A stretch of DNA of 64,000 nucleotides from CAZOLI01 sp964580675. Lineage in GTDB: Bacteria > Planctomycetota > MHYJ01 > CAYXQY01. The notes beneath the pieces were generated by a model. It had not been told where the DNA came from. It was given only the letters and a program-made list of their open reading frames with translations, and searched no databases. The stretch is from positions 1 through 64,000 of the forward strand of contig CAZOLI010000006.1 in the NCBI GenBank assembly GCA_964580675.1, in the 5' to 3' direction. The translations under genes were made by a program, and so were the position numbers. Positions 36,104-45,495 of this stretch are shown piece by piece (positions within the stretch are counted from its first letter, which is position 1; each line of letters begins with the position of its first letter).

Positions 36104-37522
36104 TCAATCGCCGGAATTATCCAGTTCGTATTTGTCAATTTTGTATCGAAGCGACCGGTAGGAAAGACCGAGAAGGGATGAGGCTTTCTTTATGTTTCCC
36201 TCCGTTCGATCCAGTGCCTGCTGGATGTAATCTTTCTCAATTTCCTTCAACCGTTTCTCAATGTCCAGTCCCCCGTCGGGAAGCTCCAGCGAGGAGGACG
36301 GCGAAGACGTAGAGGGGATGTTTCCCGTGTTCTCAAATAGAAGGTCCGCATCAATAACCTTTTCCTCCGCAAGGGCCACAGCTCGCTGGACCGCATTTTC
36401 CAGTTCCCTTACGTTGCCGGGCCACGAATATTTCTTCAACCGGTCGCGGGCGTCCTCGGAAAATTCCCGGATCTCCTTTCCCGCTTCGTCCGCGCTTTCG
36501 TTCAGAAAGTGCCCGGCCAGCAGAAAAATGTCATCTCCCCGCTCACGCAGAGGTGGCACATTGATGTTCACAACGTTCAACCGGTAATACAGGTCTTCCC
36601 GAAATTGTCCACCGACCACACGTTCCTCAATGTCTTTGTTCGTGGCCGCTATAAACCGTAAATCAACCGTTTTGTTTTCAACACCGCCAACCGGTTTAAA
36701 TTCCTGTTCCTCCAGAACCCGGAGCAGTTTGACCTGCATCTCCTCGGGCATCTCGGCTATTTCGTCCAGAAACAACGTTCCCCCGTCCGCACCTTCGAGA
36801 ATACCACGCTTGTCCTCCTGAGCACCGGTAAACGCTCCCTTCTTGTGACCGAACAACTCACTCTCGAGCAAATTCTCGGGAAACGCCCCACAGTTCACGG
36901 TCATAAATGGACAATCCCGCCGAGGGGAAAGCATATGAATGGTGCGGGCAACAAGTTCTTTTCCGGTACCACTCTCTCCCGTTATGAGAACGGTGACGTT
37001 TGTCGGGGCAACACGATTGATGGTGTTCCGAACATCTTTTATGGCCTCGGAATCACCGATGAGGTTCTCCACAAGTGGTTCCTCGTCGGAAGCCCGGTCT
37101 CGTTCGTAGTTCCGGGAGTTTATGGCCTGTTTTACACCTTCCCGAATTTCCTCGTTATCGAAGGGTTTGCGGAAGTAATCAAACGCTCCCCTCCGCATGG
37201 CTTTTACGGCACTTTCCCAGGTGGAATATGCCGTTATGATAATGACGTTACAATCCGGATCTTTCTCCCGGTATTCCGTAAGGAGATCGATGCCACTGAC
37301 CTCCTTCATCTTGATGTCCTGTAGGACGACGTCGAAGTCGTTTTTGCCGAACAGTTCCAGGGCGTCCTCCCCCCGTGTCGCCGTATGCACGTCGTAACCG
37401 TCTTTTTCGAGGATGACTTCAAGAAGTTCACACAGGCTTGGTTCGTCATCGACGACCAAAATCCGTCCCGACGGTGTTTCGGTGTTACTGGATTCCTGCT
37501 TTTTTACGTCCGAACTGGTCAT
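36104..37522 (-). CDS. Sigma-54-dependent response regulator (NtrC family)
   Basis: A 472-residue activator. The receiver (residues 20-140) has ILVVDDEPSLCELLEVILEK, the phospho-acceptor in DVVLQDIKMKEVSGIDLLTE, and FDYFRKPF. The AAA+ domain (about 165-400) has Walker A ITGESGTGKELVARTIHMLS and the sigma-54 contact loop KKGAFTGAQEDKRG. The C-terminal Fis-type helix-turn-helix is NIKKASSLLGLSYRSLRYKI. No histidine kinase is adjacent. Instead it ends a run of three Ser/Thr kinases and a beta-lactamase-fold gene, so its input might come from them. The start is 14 bases after the preceding stop. Confidence 0.95.
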   Translation of the reverse strand: MTSSDVKKQESSNTETPSGRILVVDDEPSLCELLEVILEKDGYDVHTATRGEDALELFGKNDFDVVLQDIKMKEVSGIDLLTEYREKDPDCNVIIITAYSTWESAVKAMRRGAFDYFRKPFDNEEIREGVKQAINSRNYERDRASDEEPLVENLIGDSEAIKDVRNTINRVAPTNVTVLITGESGTGKELVARTIHMLSPRRDCPFMTVNCGAFPENLLESELFGHKKGAFTGAQEDKRGILEGADGGTLFLDEIAEMPEEMQVKLLRVLEEQEFKPVGGVENKTVDLRFIAATNKDIEERVVGGQFREDLYYRLNVVNINVPPLRERGDDIFLLAGHFLNESADEAGKEIREFSEDARDRLKKYSWPGNVRELENAVQRAVALAEEKVIDADLLFENTGNIPSTSSPSSSLELPDGGLDIEKRLKEIEKDYIQQALDRTEGNIKKASSLLGLSYRSLRYKIDKYELDNSGD

Positions 37523-37536
37523 GACGTGTGTTCAAT

Positions 37537-39060
37537 TCAATTGACGGCTTCTTCCCGGATCCCCCCGTCCGGTGCCCGTATGGTTTCCACGACCGTGGCG
37601 GTTGATCCGTTTTCCTGATACGTAACACGTTCAATTCGCCGATCCGGCCGGTACCGATATCGGGTGTTCGGGTCTTCCAGATACGGCAGGTAATACCCGT
37701 TCATATCTCGATACAGGTCCACGTACATAAGGACATCTCCTTCGCTTGGTTGCGTTGCGTCAACAACGTCAAGGGAATCTTCCTGGCGAACCACCTTGAA
37801 GTCTCCGTCCTCGTTTTCGAACCCCACGTAAGCACTTTCAAAATCGCGAAAATAAATATCTGCCTTAAGGGGGTATCGATTCTGTTCCGTTTCCTCAAGA
37901 AGTTTATTACCGATGATGCGATACTTCTTTCCGGTCACCGCTACCGGAAACTCGGACACAAAACGATCCGGACAGTGTGTGAGTATCAATTCATCACTGT
38001 TAAGACTGTCAATTTCACAGTAATCCGTGTGAACCGGATTCCCGTCCGGGCCACAATCGTGGATGGTAACGGAGTTCCTGTAATACCCGAGGGCTCTTTC
38101 AAGACGACGTTCACTCCATGACTGTTGTATGTAATTGTTAATGTCGCCGTAAATGACCCGTGATGACTCAAATTCGTCCCGGGTGATGGCGTCGAATTCC
38201 AATTCACGCTGTTCGGTTCCGAGTGTCTTCCACAGATCCGGATTATAAACGGTGTCCGAACTGAACACGAGACGTTCATTTCCGGTTTGAACATCAATAC
38301 CAATCGTGGGAGGCCCGTGCCAGACCGGGGCTTTTACCGGGGTGATCCGGACGGTGTTCCCCGAGTGTTCGTTTTCGAAGGTGTACGGATGTTCTTTTTC
38401 CCCGTAAAACGAGTTTGGTTCAAGGCTGTAAAACTGCTGTGGTTCCACCCAGAGATCCGTTCCGGGATCCCGGAAGAGGAGACGGGGTCGATTCGCAATC
38501 TGGGGATCATTTATGACCACCTTCGCACGGTCCTTCGGCACGGTGTTGCCGTCATCATCCACCACATTCCACCGGTATTTCCCGGGCGACGTGTTTTCGA
38601 GTGTAATTTTGTACTTTGGCGAAGGACCGAAGGAGACCTGATTGACAAACGTGTGGTAGGAAACTTCCACAACTTCCCTGGAATCCGGGCTGAGTGTTCT
38701 CTCAAGGGCCCCCCGACTGTCCTTCATGTATTCCTCGTGAATCTTGTCGGTGGTTACAAGGTCGAGGCGTTCCTCTCCTTCCCGCAGGTAATGAAGATAA
38801 AGAGCCAGATCCGTAAACCACCGTCGGTGGTCCTCGTGGGAATGTGTGGCAAAGAGGGCATCCAGCTCTTCTATTTCTTCCCGGGAGAGGTATTCAAATA
38901 TGGGGGCTCCACAGTCCACGAGAAAACTACGATCTCCGATACGAACAAGGTAACAGATGCTGCGACCAAAACGGGAGAAGGGACGGCTGTCGCCTAAAAT
39001 TTCGAGAGAGATGCCTTTTCGCGGTCCCTGAAACCGGAACCGTGACTCGGTCGGTGCCAT
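37537..39060 (-). CDS. Metallo-beta-lactamase-fold protein of unknown function
   Basis: A 507-residue protein with an MBL-type start: SICYLVRIGDRSFLVDCGAP, then LDALFATHSHEDHRRWFTDL (HxHxDH-like: His-Ser-His-Glu-Asp-His), then RLVFSSDTVYNPDLW and later SDELILTHCPDRF. A large middle insertion and a C-terminal region with ADIYFRDFESAYVGFENEDG have no family I know. The ATG at 39060 is one base after the kinase stop. Some metal-ligand positions seem present, so it could be a hydrolase or, given the kinase neighbours, a sensor. Confidence 0.7.
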   Translation of the reverse strand: MAPTESRFRFQGPRKGISLEILGDSRPFSRFGRSICYLVRIGDRSFLVDCGAPIFEYLSREEIEELDALFATHSHEDHRRWFTDLALYLHYLREGEERLDLVTTDKIHEEYMKDSRGALERTLSPDSREVVEVSYHTFVNQVSFGPSPKYKITLENTSPGKYRWNVVDDDGNTVPKDRAKVVINDPQIANRPRLLFRDPGTDLWVEPQQFYSLEPNSFYGEKEHPYTFENEHSGNTVRITPVKAPVWHGPPTIGIDVQTGNERLVFSSDTVYNPDLWKTLGTEQRELEFDAITRDEFESSRVIYGDINNYIQQSWSERRLERALGYYRNSVTIHDCGPDGNPVHTDYCEIDSLNSDELILTHCPDRFVSEFPVAVTGKKYRIIGNKLLEETEQNRYPLKADIYFRDFESAYVGFENEDGDFKVVRQEDSLDVVDATQPSEGDVLMYVDLYRDMNGYYLPYLEDPNTRYRYRPDRRIERVTYQENGSTATVVETIRAPDGGIREEAVN

Positions 39061-39061
39061 A

Positions 39062-40096
39062 TTAGTTCTCCCGTTCAATCGAGGAACCCGTAGAGGTTTC
39101 CGCTATGGTCTTGAGGTCCGATTCGCTCACGCTGGGTTTTTTCGTGAAAATATCGGGAAATAAGTCGACGAGATAATTTCGCAATTTATCGTAGGTTGGA
39201 CCAAAACCGGGTTCGTACATGAAACGTTCGAATTCTCGCGATAAGGTGCCCGCGTCCTGATACCTGTTTCCCGGCTCACGCTGAAGCATCTTCATGACAA
39301 TTTCATTCAGCCTCTCTGGAACTTCTCTGTTGAGGTCTCCCGGCTCCGGTATGGGCTCCTCTTTTACTTTCTCCATCAACACCTCCGTCTGTTCCGAATC
39401 AAACAACTGTTCGCCCGAAAGCAATTCGTGAAAAACCGTTCCGAGGGAAAACAGGTCCGAACGGTGATCCGTCTCCTCGAACCGTACCTGTTCGGGAGAC
39501 ATGTACGGAACTTTGCCCATCAAAATTTCTCCTTCCCGATTCGGGAAGAAGTTCTTTGCCTTGGCCACACCGAAATCCGCCAGTTTTATTACTCCTTCTG
39601 AGCTTATCATGACGTTTTTGGGACAGACATCCCGGTGAACCACTTTTAATCGCTCTCCGTCACGTCCTTCTTTTTTGTAGGCGTACTCAAGTGCCGTGGC
39701 CACGCGGGTCACAATAAACGTTGCCATTTCTACGGGAATCTCTCGATCCATTTCCCGGTGACGCTCAATGAACTCCCGGAGGTTAATCCCGTGGACGTAT
39801 TCCATGGATATGTAATAAATGTCCCCGATTTTGCCGAGGTTGTATATCTGGACGATGTTGATGTGAACGAGCTTGGCAACGAGTTTGGCTTCACCCAGAA
39901 ACCGATCAACAAATTCCTCGTCCTCCATCAACGACGGACGAATGGTTTTTACCGCCACTGGTTTCTGGAAGTTATTTGCTCCCAGACGAACCCCTTCATA
40001 TACCGTTCCCATTCCCCCGCTTGCAATTTCCCGGATTAACTTAATGGAGGTTTCTTCCCGGAACCGTTTAAAAATTTCCGTTTCATCCATATCCAT
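39062..40096 (-). CDS. Soluble Ser/Thr protein kinase
   Basis: A 344-residue Hanks-type kinase with little beyond the catalytic domain. It shows the glycine loop LIREIASGGMGTVYEGVRLG, Lys in KPVAVKTIRPSL, the catalytic loop VVHRDVCPKNVMISSEG (canonical HRD), DFG in IKLADFGVAKAKNFF, and APE-like VPYMSPEQVRFEETDHRSDL. The roughly 60-residue C-terminal tail ends LFPDIFTKKPSVSESDLKTI with no membrane segment. It is nearly fused to the MBL-fold gene (one base between stop and ATG), so the two are likely a functional pair. Confidence 0.93.
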   Translation of the reverse strand: MDMDETEIFKRFREETSIKLIREIASGGMGTVYEGVRLGANNFQKPVAVKTIRPSLMEDEEFVDRFLGEAKLVAKLVHINIVQIYNLGKIGDIYYISMEYVHGINLREFIERHREMDREIPVEMATFIVTRVATALEYAYKKEGRDGERLKVVHRDVCPKNVMISSEGVIKLADFGVAKAKNFFPNREGEILMGKVPYMSPEQVRFEETDHRSDLFSLGTVFHELLSGEQLFDSEQTEVLMEKVKEEPIPEPGDLNREVPERLNEIVMKMLQREPGNRYQDAGTLSREFERFMYEPGFGPTYDKLRNYLVDLFPDIFTKKPSVSESDLKTIAETSTGSSIEREN

Positions 40097-40164
40097 GAGA
40101 CGGGGGCCGACACAAATTCAAACACAATCAAAATTGGTGATCGTTGATGAAAAGAGGTACTGGT

Positions 40165-42204
40165 TCACAATATCAAGTATAGATGCCATACAATACCGGG
40201 TGCAAGTCCGGCCATCCATAATATGTTTTCCCGAATCATGTTTCGGGCATTCATTTGATCCTCCGTCGACATCGGTTCCTCCAGTCCCCTGGAAAGGCTG
40301 TTAAACAGTACCATCAACATAAACAATTCGGCCAGTATGGGAACAATTCCGAGAAACAGCCCCCCCAGAAATGCGGTGTAGTTCGGCCGGCCCGGTTCGT
40401 ACACACGGATGTGATGACTGGCCGCTGTGTCTTCCCCTTTCAGGTCTATCCACCCGGACGTTCGCCTGCCCCCTCCCACAATTGCCTGGAACGTGGCATT
40501 CTCACGGAGTTTGCTTTTGTCAATTTGAATCGTCACAGCCTTTTCCTCTCCCGGTGCAATATTCATCTCCCCCGTTTCCTCCGGCAGCAACCAATCCTGT
40601 CTCGCACTCAGCCTGCCCGTAAACGCTTCCTCGCCGTCGTTCTCCACCTGGGCTTTCACGGTCGTACCCCCGAACCGTCGAAGAACTACGTCCTGCTCCT
40701 CCGGGGAGAATCCGGGCACGGGAGGCCTTCGACTAATCGTAAACCGAACCGGTATTCCCCGGTCTCCTCCGTTTGTTTCCACTTTGAGGGAGGCTATTTT
40801 GGTTTCACCCGGTTCCATGTTGTCGGTTCGGACGAAAAACGAAACCGAACACTCCGACCCCGAAAACGTTTGCTCGCGGGGGAGGATCCACGGTACGTCC
40901 GGTTCCACGTGACAGGAGCCGTGAAGGATACCGGGACCCTGCGACGTCATGAACAGGCGAATTTCCTCTTCGACACCTCGATAGAGTTCCCCAAGGTCAA
41001 TTCGATTCTGTTCAATCTTCAGTTCCGGGGGCGATTGAAGCCCCGTCCGCTCAAGGAATTTCTGAAGGGCCACACCGGGACGGGACTCCGACCGGCGAAG
41101 ATCCCGGGCGACCCGGGATAGTTTTTTTCGGCGGTTCCGGCGGAGCCAGTTTTCGAGGTTTCCTTCTATGAGTTCCCGGCCAACGGGGTCCGGATTCCGT
41201 GACACCGCATCCAGCAATTCATCCAGCGAATACACCTTCTCGCCCGTCGGGAGTTGAATGGGCATCCGGGCCACATCAGGGGTTCCGTGAACCGGTTCGG
41301 TTCGCCGCTTCCGGTATTCATTAAGAACAAGCGGGTCCTCATTCTCCTGAATCCGGCGGAGGTCCGCCTTCATTTCCGAAATTTGCTCGTACCGGTTTTC
41401 CGATTTTGGTTGCAGAGCTTTCCAGACCACGGCATCCGCCGATACGGGAACGGAACCATTTTTCTGACCGGCCGGGGGATAGGCCCCTTCCGCTTTCCGA
41501 CCCGTCATCAGTTCGTAAAACATCTTTCCGCAGGCAAACACATCGGTTTGCACGGTGACCGATCCCCCGGATTTCTGTTCGGGGGCCATGTAATGAAATG
41601 TGCCGGCATTCATCAAACCGGGACGCGACCTCGCCTTTCCGGATTTCAGCAGCACCGATCGCCGTTCCTCCTCCCGACCACCGATCCCGAAATCCGAAAT
41701 CTTCACGTGACCGCCGGATCGGTGAAACTCCGCCGGCGTGATGGGGCCGCTCTCTTTTTCTGGTTTTTCGATCAGGATGTTGGAAGGTTTCAGGTCACCG
41801 TGAACAACGTCTGCCGCATGAGCATGTTCCACACCGGACAAAATCTGATTCATCACCTTCATGGTGGTGTCCCAGGGAATCCTTCCGACTCTATTCATCA
41901 TGTCACGAAGGCTCCCCCCCTTGATAAGCTCCATGACAATGTAGGGAGGCGTCTCTCGTGTTTGTAGTTGATGGTAGGTCACAATGTGACGATGCTCCAG
42001 TTCCATTGGTGGGGTCTCACCGGACCGAAGACGTTTCGACATTCCGGGATCGGTAATAATTTTGACCGCAACATCCTTTGTTTCTTCGGCCCCGGTATCG
42101 GACGCACGCCATACCTCACCAAACCCCCCCCGTCCAATACACTCACGGAGGTGGTAACCCCCAACTCGATCCCCTCTTGCATACAACCGTTCGGGATGCA
42201 CCAT
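40165..42204 (-). CDS. Membrane Ser/Thr kinase with Ig-like tail, copy B
   Basis: 679 residues. The kinase (1-280) has GYHLRECIGRGGFGEVWRAS, the catalytic loop VVHGDLKPSNILIEKP (Gly replaces the usual Arg of HRD) and VKISDFGIGGREEE. Residues about 325-405 hold a conserved helical segment (YSLDELLDAVSRNPDPVGRE, LENWLRR). Two Ig-like beta domains follow (IDLGELYRGVEEEIRLFMTS; VEPDVPWILPREQTF). Two membrane segments lie near the C-terminus (FLGGLFLGIVPILAELFMLM and LWMAGLAPGIVWHLYLIL). The kinase therefore faces the cytoplasm with the Ig-like part before the membrane. It follows copy A by 2 bases. Confidence 0.88.
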   Translation of the reverse strand: MVHPERLYARGDRVGGYHLRECIGRGGFGEVWRASDTGAEETKDVAVKIITDPGMSKRLRSGETPPMELEHRHIVTYHQLQTRETPPYIVMELIKGGSLRDMMNRVGRIPWDTTMKVMNQILSGVEHAHAADVVHGDLKPSNILIEKPEKESGPITPAEFHRSGGHVKISDFGIGGREEERRSVLLKSGKARSRPGLMNAGTFHYMAPEQKSGGSVTVQTDVFACGKMFYELMTGRKAEGAYPPAGQKNGSVPVSADAVVWKALQPKSENRYEQISEMKADLRRIQENEDPLVLNEYRKRRTEPVHGTPDVARMPIQLPTGEKVYSLDELLDAVSRNPDPVGRELIEGNLENWLRRNRRKKLSRVARDLRRSESRPGVALQKFLERTGLQSPPELKIEQNRIDLGELYRGVEEEIRLFMTSQGPGILHGSCHVEPDVPWILPREQTFSGSECSVSFFVRTDNMEPGETKIASLKVETNGGDRGIPVRFTISRRPPVPGFSPEEQDVVLRRFGGTTVKAQVENDGEEAFTGRLSARQDWLLPEETGEMNIAPGEEKAVTIQIDKSKLRENATFQAIVGGGRRTSGWIDLKGEDTAASHHIRVYEPGRPNYTAFLGGLFLGIVPILAELFMLMVLFNSLSRGLEEPMSTEDQMNARNMIRENILWMAGLAPGIVWHLYLIL

Positions 42205-42206
42205 AA

Positions 42207-44342
42207 TCAGGGTACCCCCCTTGTCAGAACAAGCGAAACGAGGACCCCCGTAAGGGCCCCGATAAATAAATACATGGATTGCCGGGACCAGAGATAATTT
42301 TGCAATCGATCAACCAGAATGGAGGTCTCATCGGCCTGTTGCAATTCATGTTCGCGAACCATCGCGGAATGCACCCGCCGGCTGAACCAGAACCAGGATG
42401 AGAGAAACACACCACAGGCGGTGATGGACGCCACCATACCGGTCAATCCGGGCAGGAACCGAAGAACAAACGCCAGTACAAAACCACCGATGAACCACCC
42501 CGGAAGCATCCTGTTTGTCATAAGGTAAACAGGAATATCCACACGATCCTTCCCGGTCTCGAGCGAAAGGTGAGCTTTCTTCCCGACGAGGGAATCAAAT
42601 CCAAACTGCTGGAGAACGTCGAGAAAACTCATTGTGGCCGAGTCTGCGTTTGAGGGCTGAACCCGCACGGCAACGTCATGGGTTTCACCGGGATCTATTC
42701 GTATTTGCTGATCGCCCGGAACCTGAACCCAATCAGCGGATGAAGTAATTTGCAGGTCCTGAGTTTGATCCGTGCCGTTTCGAATTCTTCGAACCGCCGA
42801 ATACGGGGACTCCTGCGAAAAAAACAGAAAGGATTTTGTTGAGGTTTCCAGGGGGAGCCGATTCCGGGATACAACAAATCGAACAGTGAAGGAAAGAATT
42901 TCGCGATCGGTGTTCACCCGAACGAGTTCCTCGTACGACCCGGGATTGAGTTCCGATGTATTCACGAACACGTTTATGGGCTGGTCATTTCCTTCAATTT
43001 CCTCCGGCTCAACACGCAACCAATCCGGATCGGTTTCACTCGACACCGATGCCCTGATTGTGCCCCTTCCATAATTGGTAAGATAAACCGTGTCTTTCCT
43101 GGTATCCCCTCGGGAAATGGTTCCCAGGTCCAGCTCCGTAACATCAAGCTCCGGCTGAGGTGGGGCAACAAGGCCGGTTTGTTGCAGGAGGGCCTCAAGG
43201 TCCGAATCCTCCACACGACCTGCGGTTCGACGTTCACGCACAAATTGACTGAGGTCGCTGTAACCGGCATTGAGAAACCATTTTTCCAGGTCGCCGTCCC
43301 GCATTTGTTCCAGCGCGAGTTCCCGGTCTTCGTCACATTTCTCGACGAATTCCCTCAAATTTGATACCGTTGTGCCGTCACGGAACTCAAACGGCGTCTC
43401 CACTTCACTTGCGACGGGGATCTCCGATTCACCCTCCGCGGTCATGCCATCACGGTTCTGAGCTTCCGGGGAGCCGGTTTCACTTCGTAAGCCATTCAGG
43501 GCGGCAAGCGCGTCCTGGCAGGACGAAACTCGCTGTTCCGGGTCCGGTCTCAACAAGTTTCGAACAAAGCGATCAAGATCGGGAGACGCGCTGCTGATTT
43601 GATCCGATGGGTTGGGAAAAGCCCCCTCGGGAAGCATGCCCATTAACATTTCGTAGAGTACCACACCACAGGAAAACAGATCGGCTTCCGGAGTCAGTTC
43701 GCCCTCGCCGTTTCGAATCTCCGGTGCCATGTAGTTATACGTCCCCCCGATAACAGGCCCCTCCGATACCCCGGAGTCTATGGTCCACGATGCCTCCAGC
43801 GACTTCTGAGCACTATCGAGCAACCCTGTTTGGCGGGCCATGCCGAAATCCCCGATTTTCACCGTTCCGAACTCGGGACTTGTGGCATTTGATCCGGTCC
43901 TATTTGGTCCTGCACCCGTCAAAAAAATATTCTCCGGTTTGATGTCCCCGTGAATCACACCCCGGTCATGAGCGTATCGCAATGCTTCGAGAAGCTGCTT
44001 CATAATAGCGAGACCAGCCGGTACGGACACTTTTCCCTGACTTTGTAGATGGTCCCGGAGGCTCTCCCCCGTCACGTACTCCATCATGAAATAAGGTGGT
44101 TCGTGCCACGGGTCAAGGCCGATTGTTTCGACGATACCCGGGTGATCCAACTCCTGCTGAGTCGCTCCCTCGTTTCGAAGAGATTGGATAAACAGGGGGT
44201 CTGTGGGAAATTTTACCGCGACCAGCTCATCGTCAAAGATGTGGTGGCGTGCTTTCCACACTTCTCCGAACCCCCCTTCTCCCACTTTTTCCTCCAGTAT
44301 GTATTCCGTGATTCGATCACCGGATTCAACCGTTACGGTCAT
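42207..44342 (-). CDS. Membrane Ser/Thr kinase with Ig-like tail, copy A
   Basis: 711 residues from the ATG at 44342 (MTVTVESGDRITEYILEEKV). It has the same architecture as the next gene: kinase with VGEGGFGEVWKARHHIF, GVIHGDIKPENIFL (HGD) and KIGDFGMARQTGLLD; helical segment (SNLREFVEKCDEDRELALEQ, LEKWFLNAGYSDLSQFV); and Ig-like domains beginning LDVTELDLGTISRGDTRKDT with DPDWLRVEPEEIEG. Three or so membrane helices lie at the end (LPGWFIGGFVLAFVLRFLPG; VASITACGVFLSSWFWF; LFIGALTGVLVSLVLTRG). The 19 extra codons upstream of this ATG are unlikely to be translated. It opens the minus-strand signalling run. Confidence 0.88.
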   Translation of the reverse strand: MTVTVESGDRITEYILEEKVGEGGFGEVWKARHHIFDDELVAVKFPTDPLFIQSLRNEGATQQELDHPGIVETIGLDPWHEPPYFMMEYVTGESLRDHLQSQGKVSVPAGLAIMKQLLEALRYAHDRGVIHGDIKPENIFLTGAGPNRTGSNATSPEFGTVKIGDFGMARQTGLLDSAQKSLEASWTIDSGVSEGPVIGGTYNYMAPEIRNGEGELTPEADLFSCGVVLYEMLMGMLPEGAFPNPSDQISSASPDLDRFVRNLLRPDPEQRVSSCQDALAALNGLRSETGSPEAQNRDGMTAEGESEIPVASEVETPFEFRDGTTVSNLREFVEKCDEDRELALEQMRDGDLEKWFLNAGYSDLSQFVRERRTAGRVEDSDLEALLQQTGLVAPPQPELDVTELDLGTISRGDTRKDTVYLTNYGRGTIRASVSSETDPDWLRVEPEEIEGNDQPINVFVNTSELNPGSYEELVRVNTDREILSFTVRFVVSRNRLPLETSTKSFLFFSQESPYSAVRRIRNGTDQTQDLQITSSADWVQVPGDQQIRIDPGETHDVAVRVQPSNADSATMSFLDVLQQFGFDSLVGKKAHLSLETGKDRVDIPVYLMTNRMLPGWFIGGFVLAFVLRFLPGLTGMVASITACGVFLSSWFWFSRRVHSAMVREHELQQADETSILVDRLQNYLWSRQSMYLFIGALTGVLVSLVLTRGVP

Positions 44343-44531
44343 TGACAGTCCCCCGTATGAAAATTTGCGAACTCGGAACAGGTGGGGTCCCACCTCCATT
44401 CGTCCCCGATTGTCCCTGAAACAGAGGTCCGAATGCGTCGCTTGCCGGATTCCGATCCGGTTTTCACGCCGGTATTGCTACCGGGGCGCCTCCCGCATTT
44501 GCCGGAAATGGTGCCCCGCAGGAATAGAGAC

Positions 44532-44711
44532 CTATTTATCCGTCTCCTTTGCTTTCCTCCCGCCCCCCCCTCCGTTCACCAGAATTTGTTTGCCGTTCAT
44601 GTGGCCGGACACCCGGATCCGTTCTGGAGTTGCCGGCTGAGGCGGATTAATAAAAATACAAATGGCTCCCGGAATCAACGGGGTCTTTTCGGCCTCCGCA
44701 ACCCGGTTCAT
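44532..44711 (-). CDS. Doubtful small ORF in the leader of the kinase operon
   Basis: 59 codons beginning MNRVAEAEKTPLIPGAICIF and ending in a Gly-rich basic tail. It starts 10 bases downstream of a strong -10 element, so its message would be almost leaderless. It lies in the long leader before kinase copy A. No family is recognised and there is no Shine-Dalgarno site, so it may be non-coding leader. Confidence 0.25.
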   Translation of the reverse strand: MNRVAEAEKTPLIPGAICIFINPPQPATPERIRVSGHMNGKQILVNGGGGGRKAKETDK

Positions 44712-44720
44712 GCCCAACAT

Positions 44721-44749
44721 ATTATAAATTACCCGGCCAGGTCCTTCAA
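44721..44749 (-). promoter_or_regulatory. Sigma-70-type promoter for the kinase operon
   Basis: On the minus strand TTGAAG (44749-44744) is followed after exactly 17 bases by TATAAT (44726-44721). It points toward kinase copy A, about 370 bases away. No other sigma-70-like match this good lies between it and the kinase start. Confidence 0.6.
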
Positions 44750-44883
44750 GGATTTTTGGGAGGCATCACGATGGGTACAGGCACAGCGAATCCTCGAAAT
44801 TGAGTGGGAAGTTTCCTTACCATACGTAAAGAAAGAAAACGAATCGCTGTGGTTTCCCGAATATATTATTCTCCGGGAACAAA

Positions 44884-45446
44884 TGGACGACGTGGCCGCG
44901 ACAACAATCGATGTGGAGGTTCCCTGGGGCATAGAAATTGTCGAAGACGACGATGATTGGCTTATCTCCTTTCGCTGGGACGCTCGAAACACCCACAAAA
45001 ACCCCACTACTCTTCGCTTTCTTTTTGGGGTTTATTTCGTTCTTGCTTTTCTGGTGCTCCTTGGATTGATTGGCGTAATGGGGTACAGTCTCCTGATTGA
45101 GTTCAACGAATTATTGTTTGCCACGGTCACTTTGCTCGGTCTTCCTCCGTTTCTGGGCATTTATCTAAATGCCTGCCGCTGTTTCTTTCCCCTTATTCAG
45201 CGAACTACCATCCGGCTTGATCCCGGTCAGTTCCGGGTGGAACGAACCGTGTTCGGTCTTCCGCTTCCGGCCCATCAGATACAGGACGCGGATGAGGATG
45301 ACTGGAAACTGGGGGAGGGAGACCAAAACGGGTACCGGGATCTGGAAGTTCGTTCAAGTGGCTGGCGGGACCGGAAATCCATTACCATCCACTCAAACGA
45401 AAAACAGGCAACCTGGATCCGGCATATGCTGAAAGAAGTGGTTTGA
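44884..45446 (+). CDS. Membrane protein with PH-like C-terminal domain (start uncertain)
   Basis: From the ATG at 44884, 187 residues: IDVEVPWGIEIVEDDDDWLI, then two membrane helices (FLFGVYFVLAFLVLLGLIGV; LFATVTLLGLPPFLGIYLNA), then a beta-rich tail (TTIRLDPGQFRVERTVFGLP, SITIHSNEKQATWIRHMLKE) resembling bacterial PH-like domains. The frame is open far upstream (to 44382), and the residues just before the ATG (QRILEIEWEVSLPYVKKENE) also look protein-like, so the true start is unclear. A strong GGGAGG site at 44758-44763 precedes an ATG at 44771 that is out of frame and stops after ten codons, hinting at a frameshift or a short leader peptide. Confidence 0.6.
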
Positions 45447-45495
45447 GGCCCGGCCTCCGTTGGTTATTCCCCCCCCGGAGAGATGATTTGCCCTG

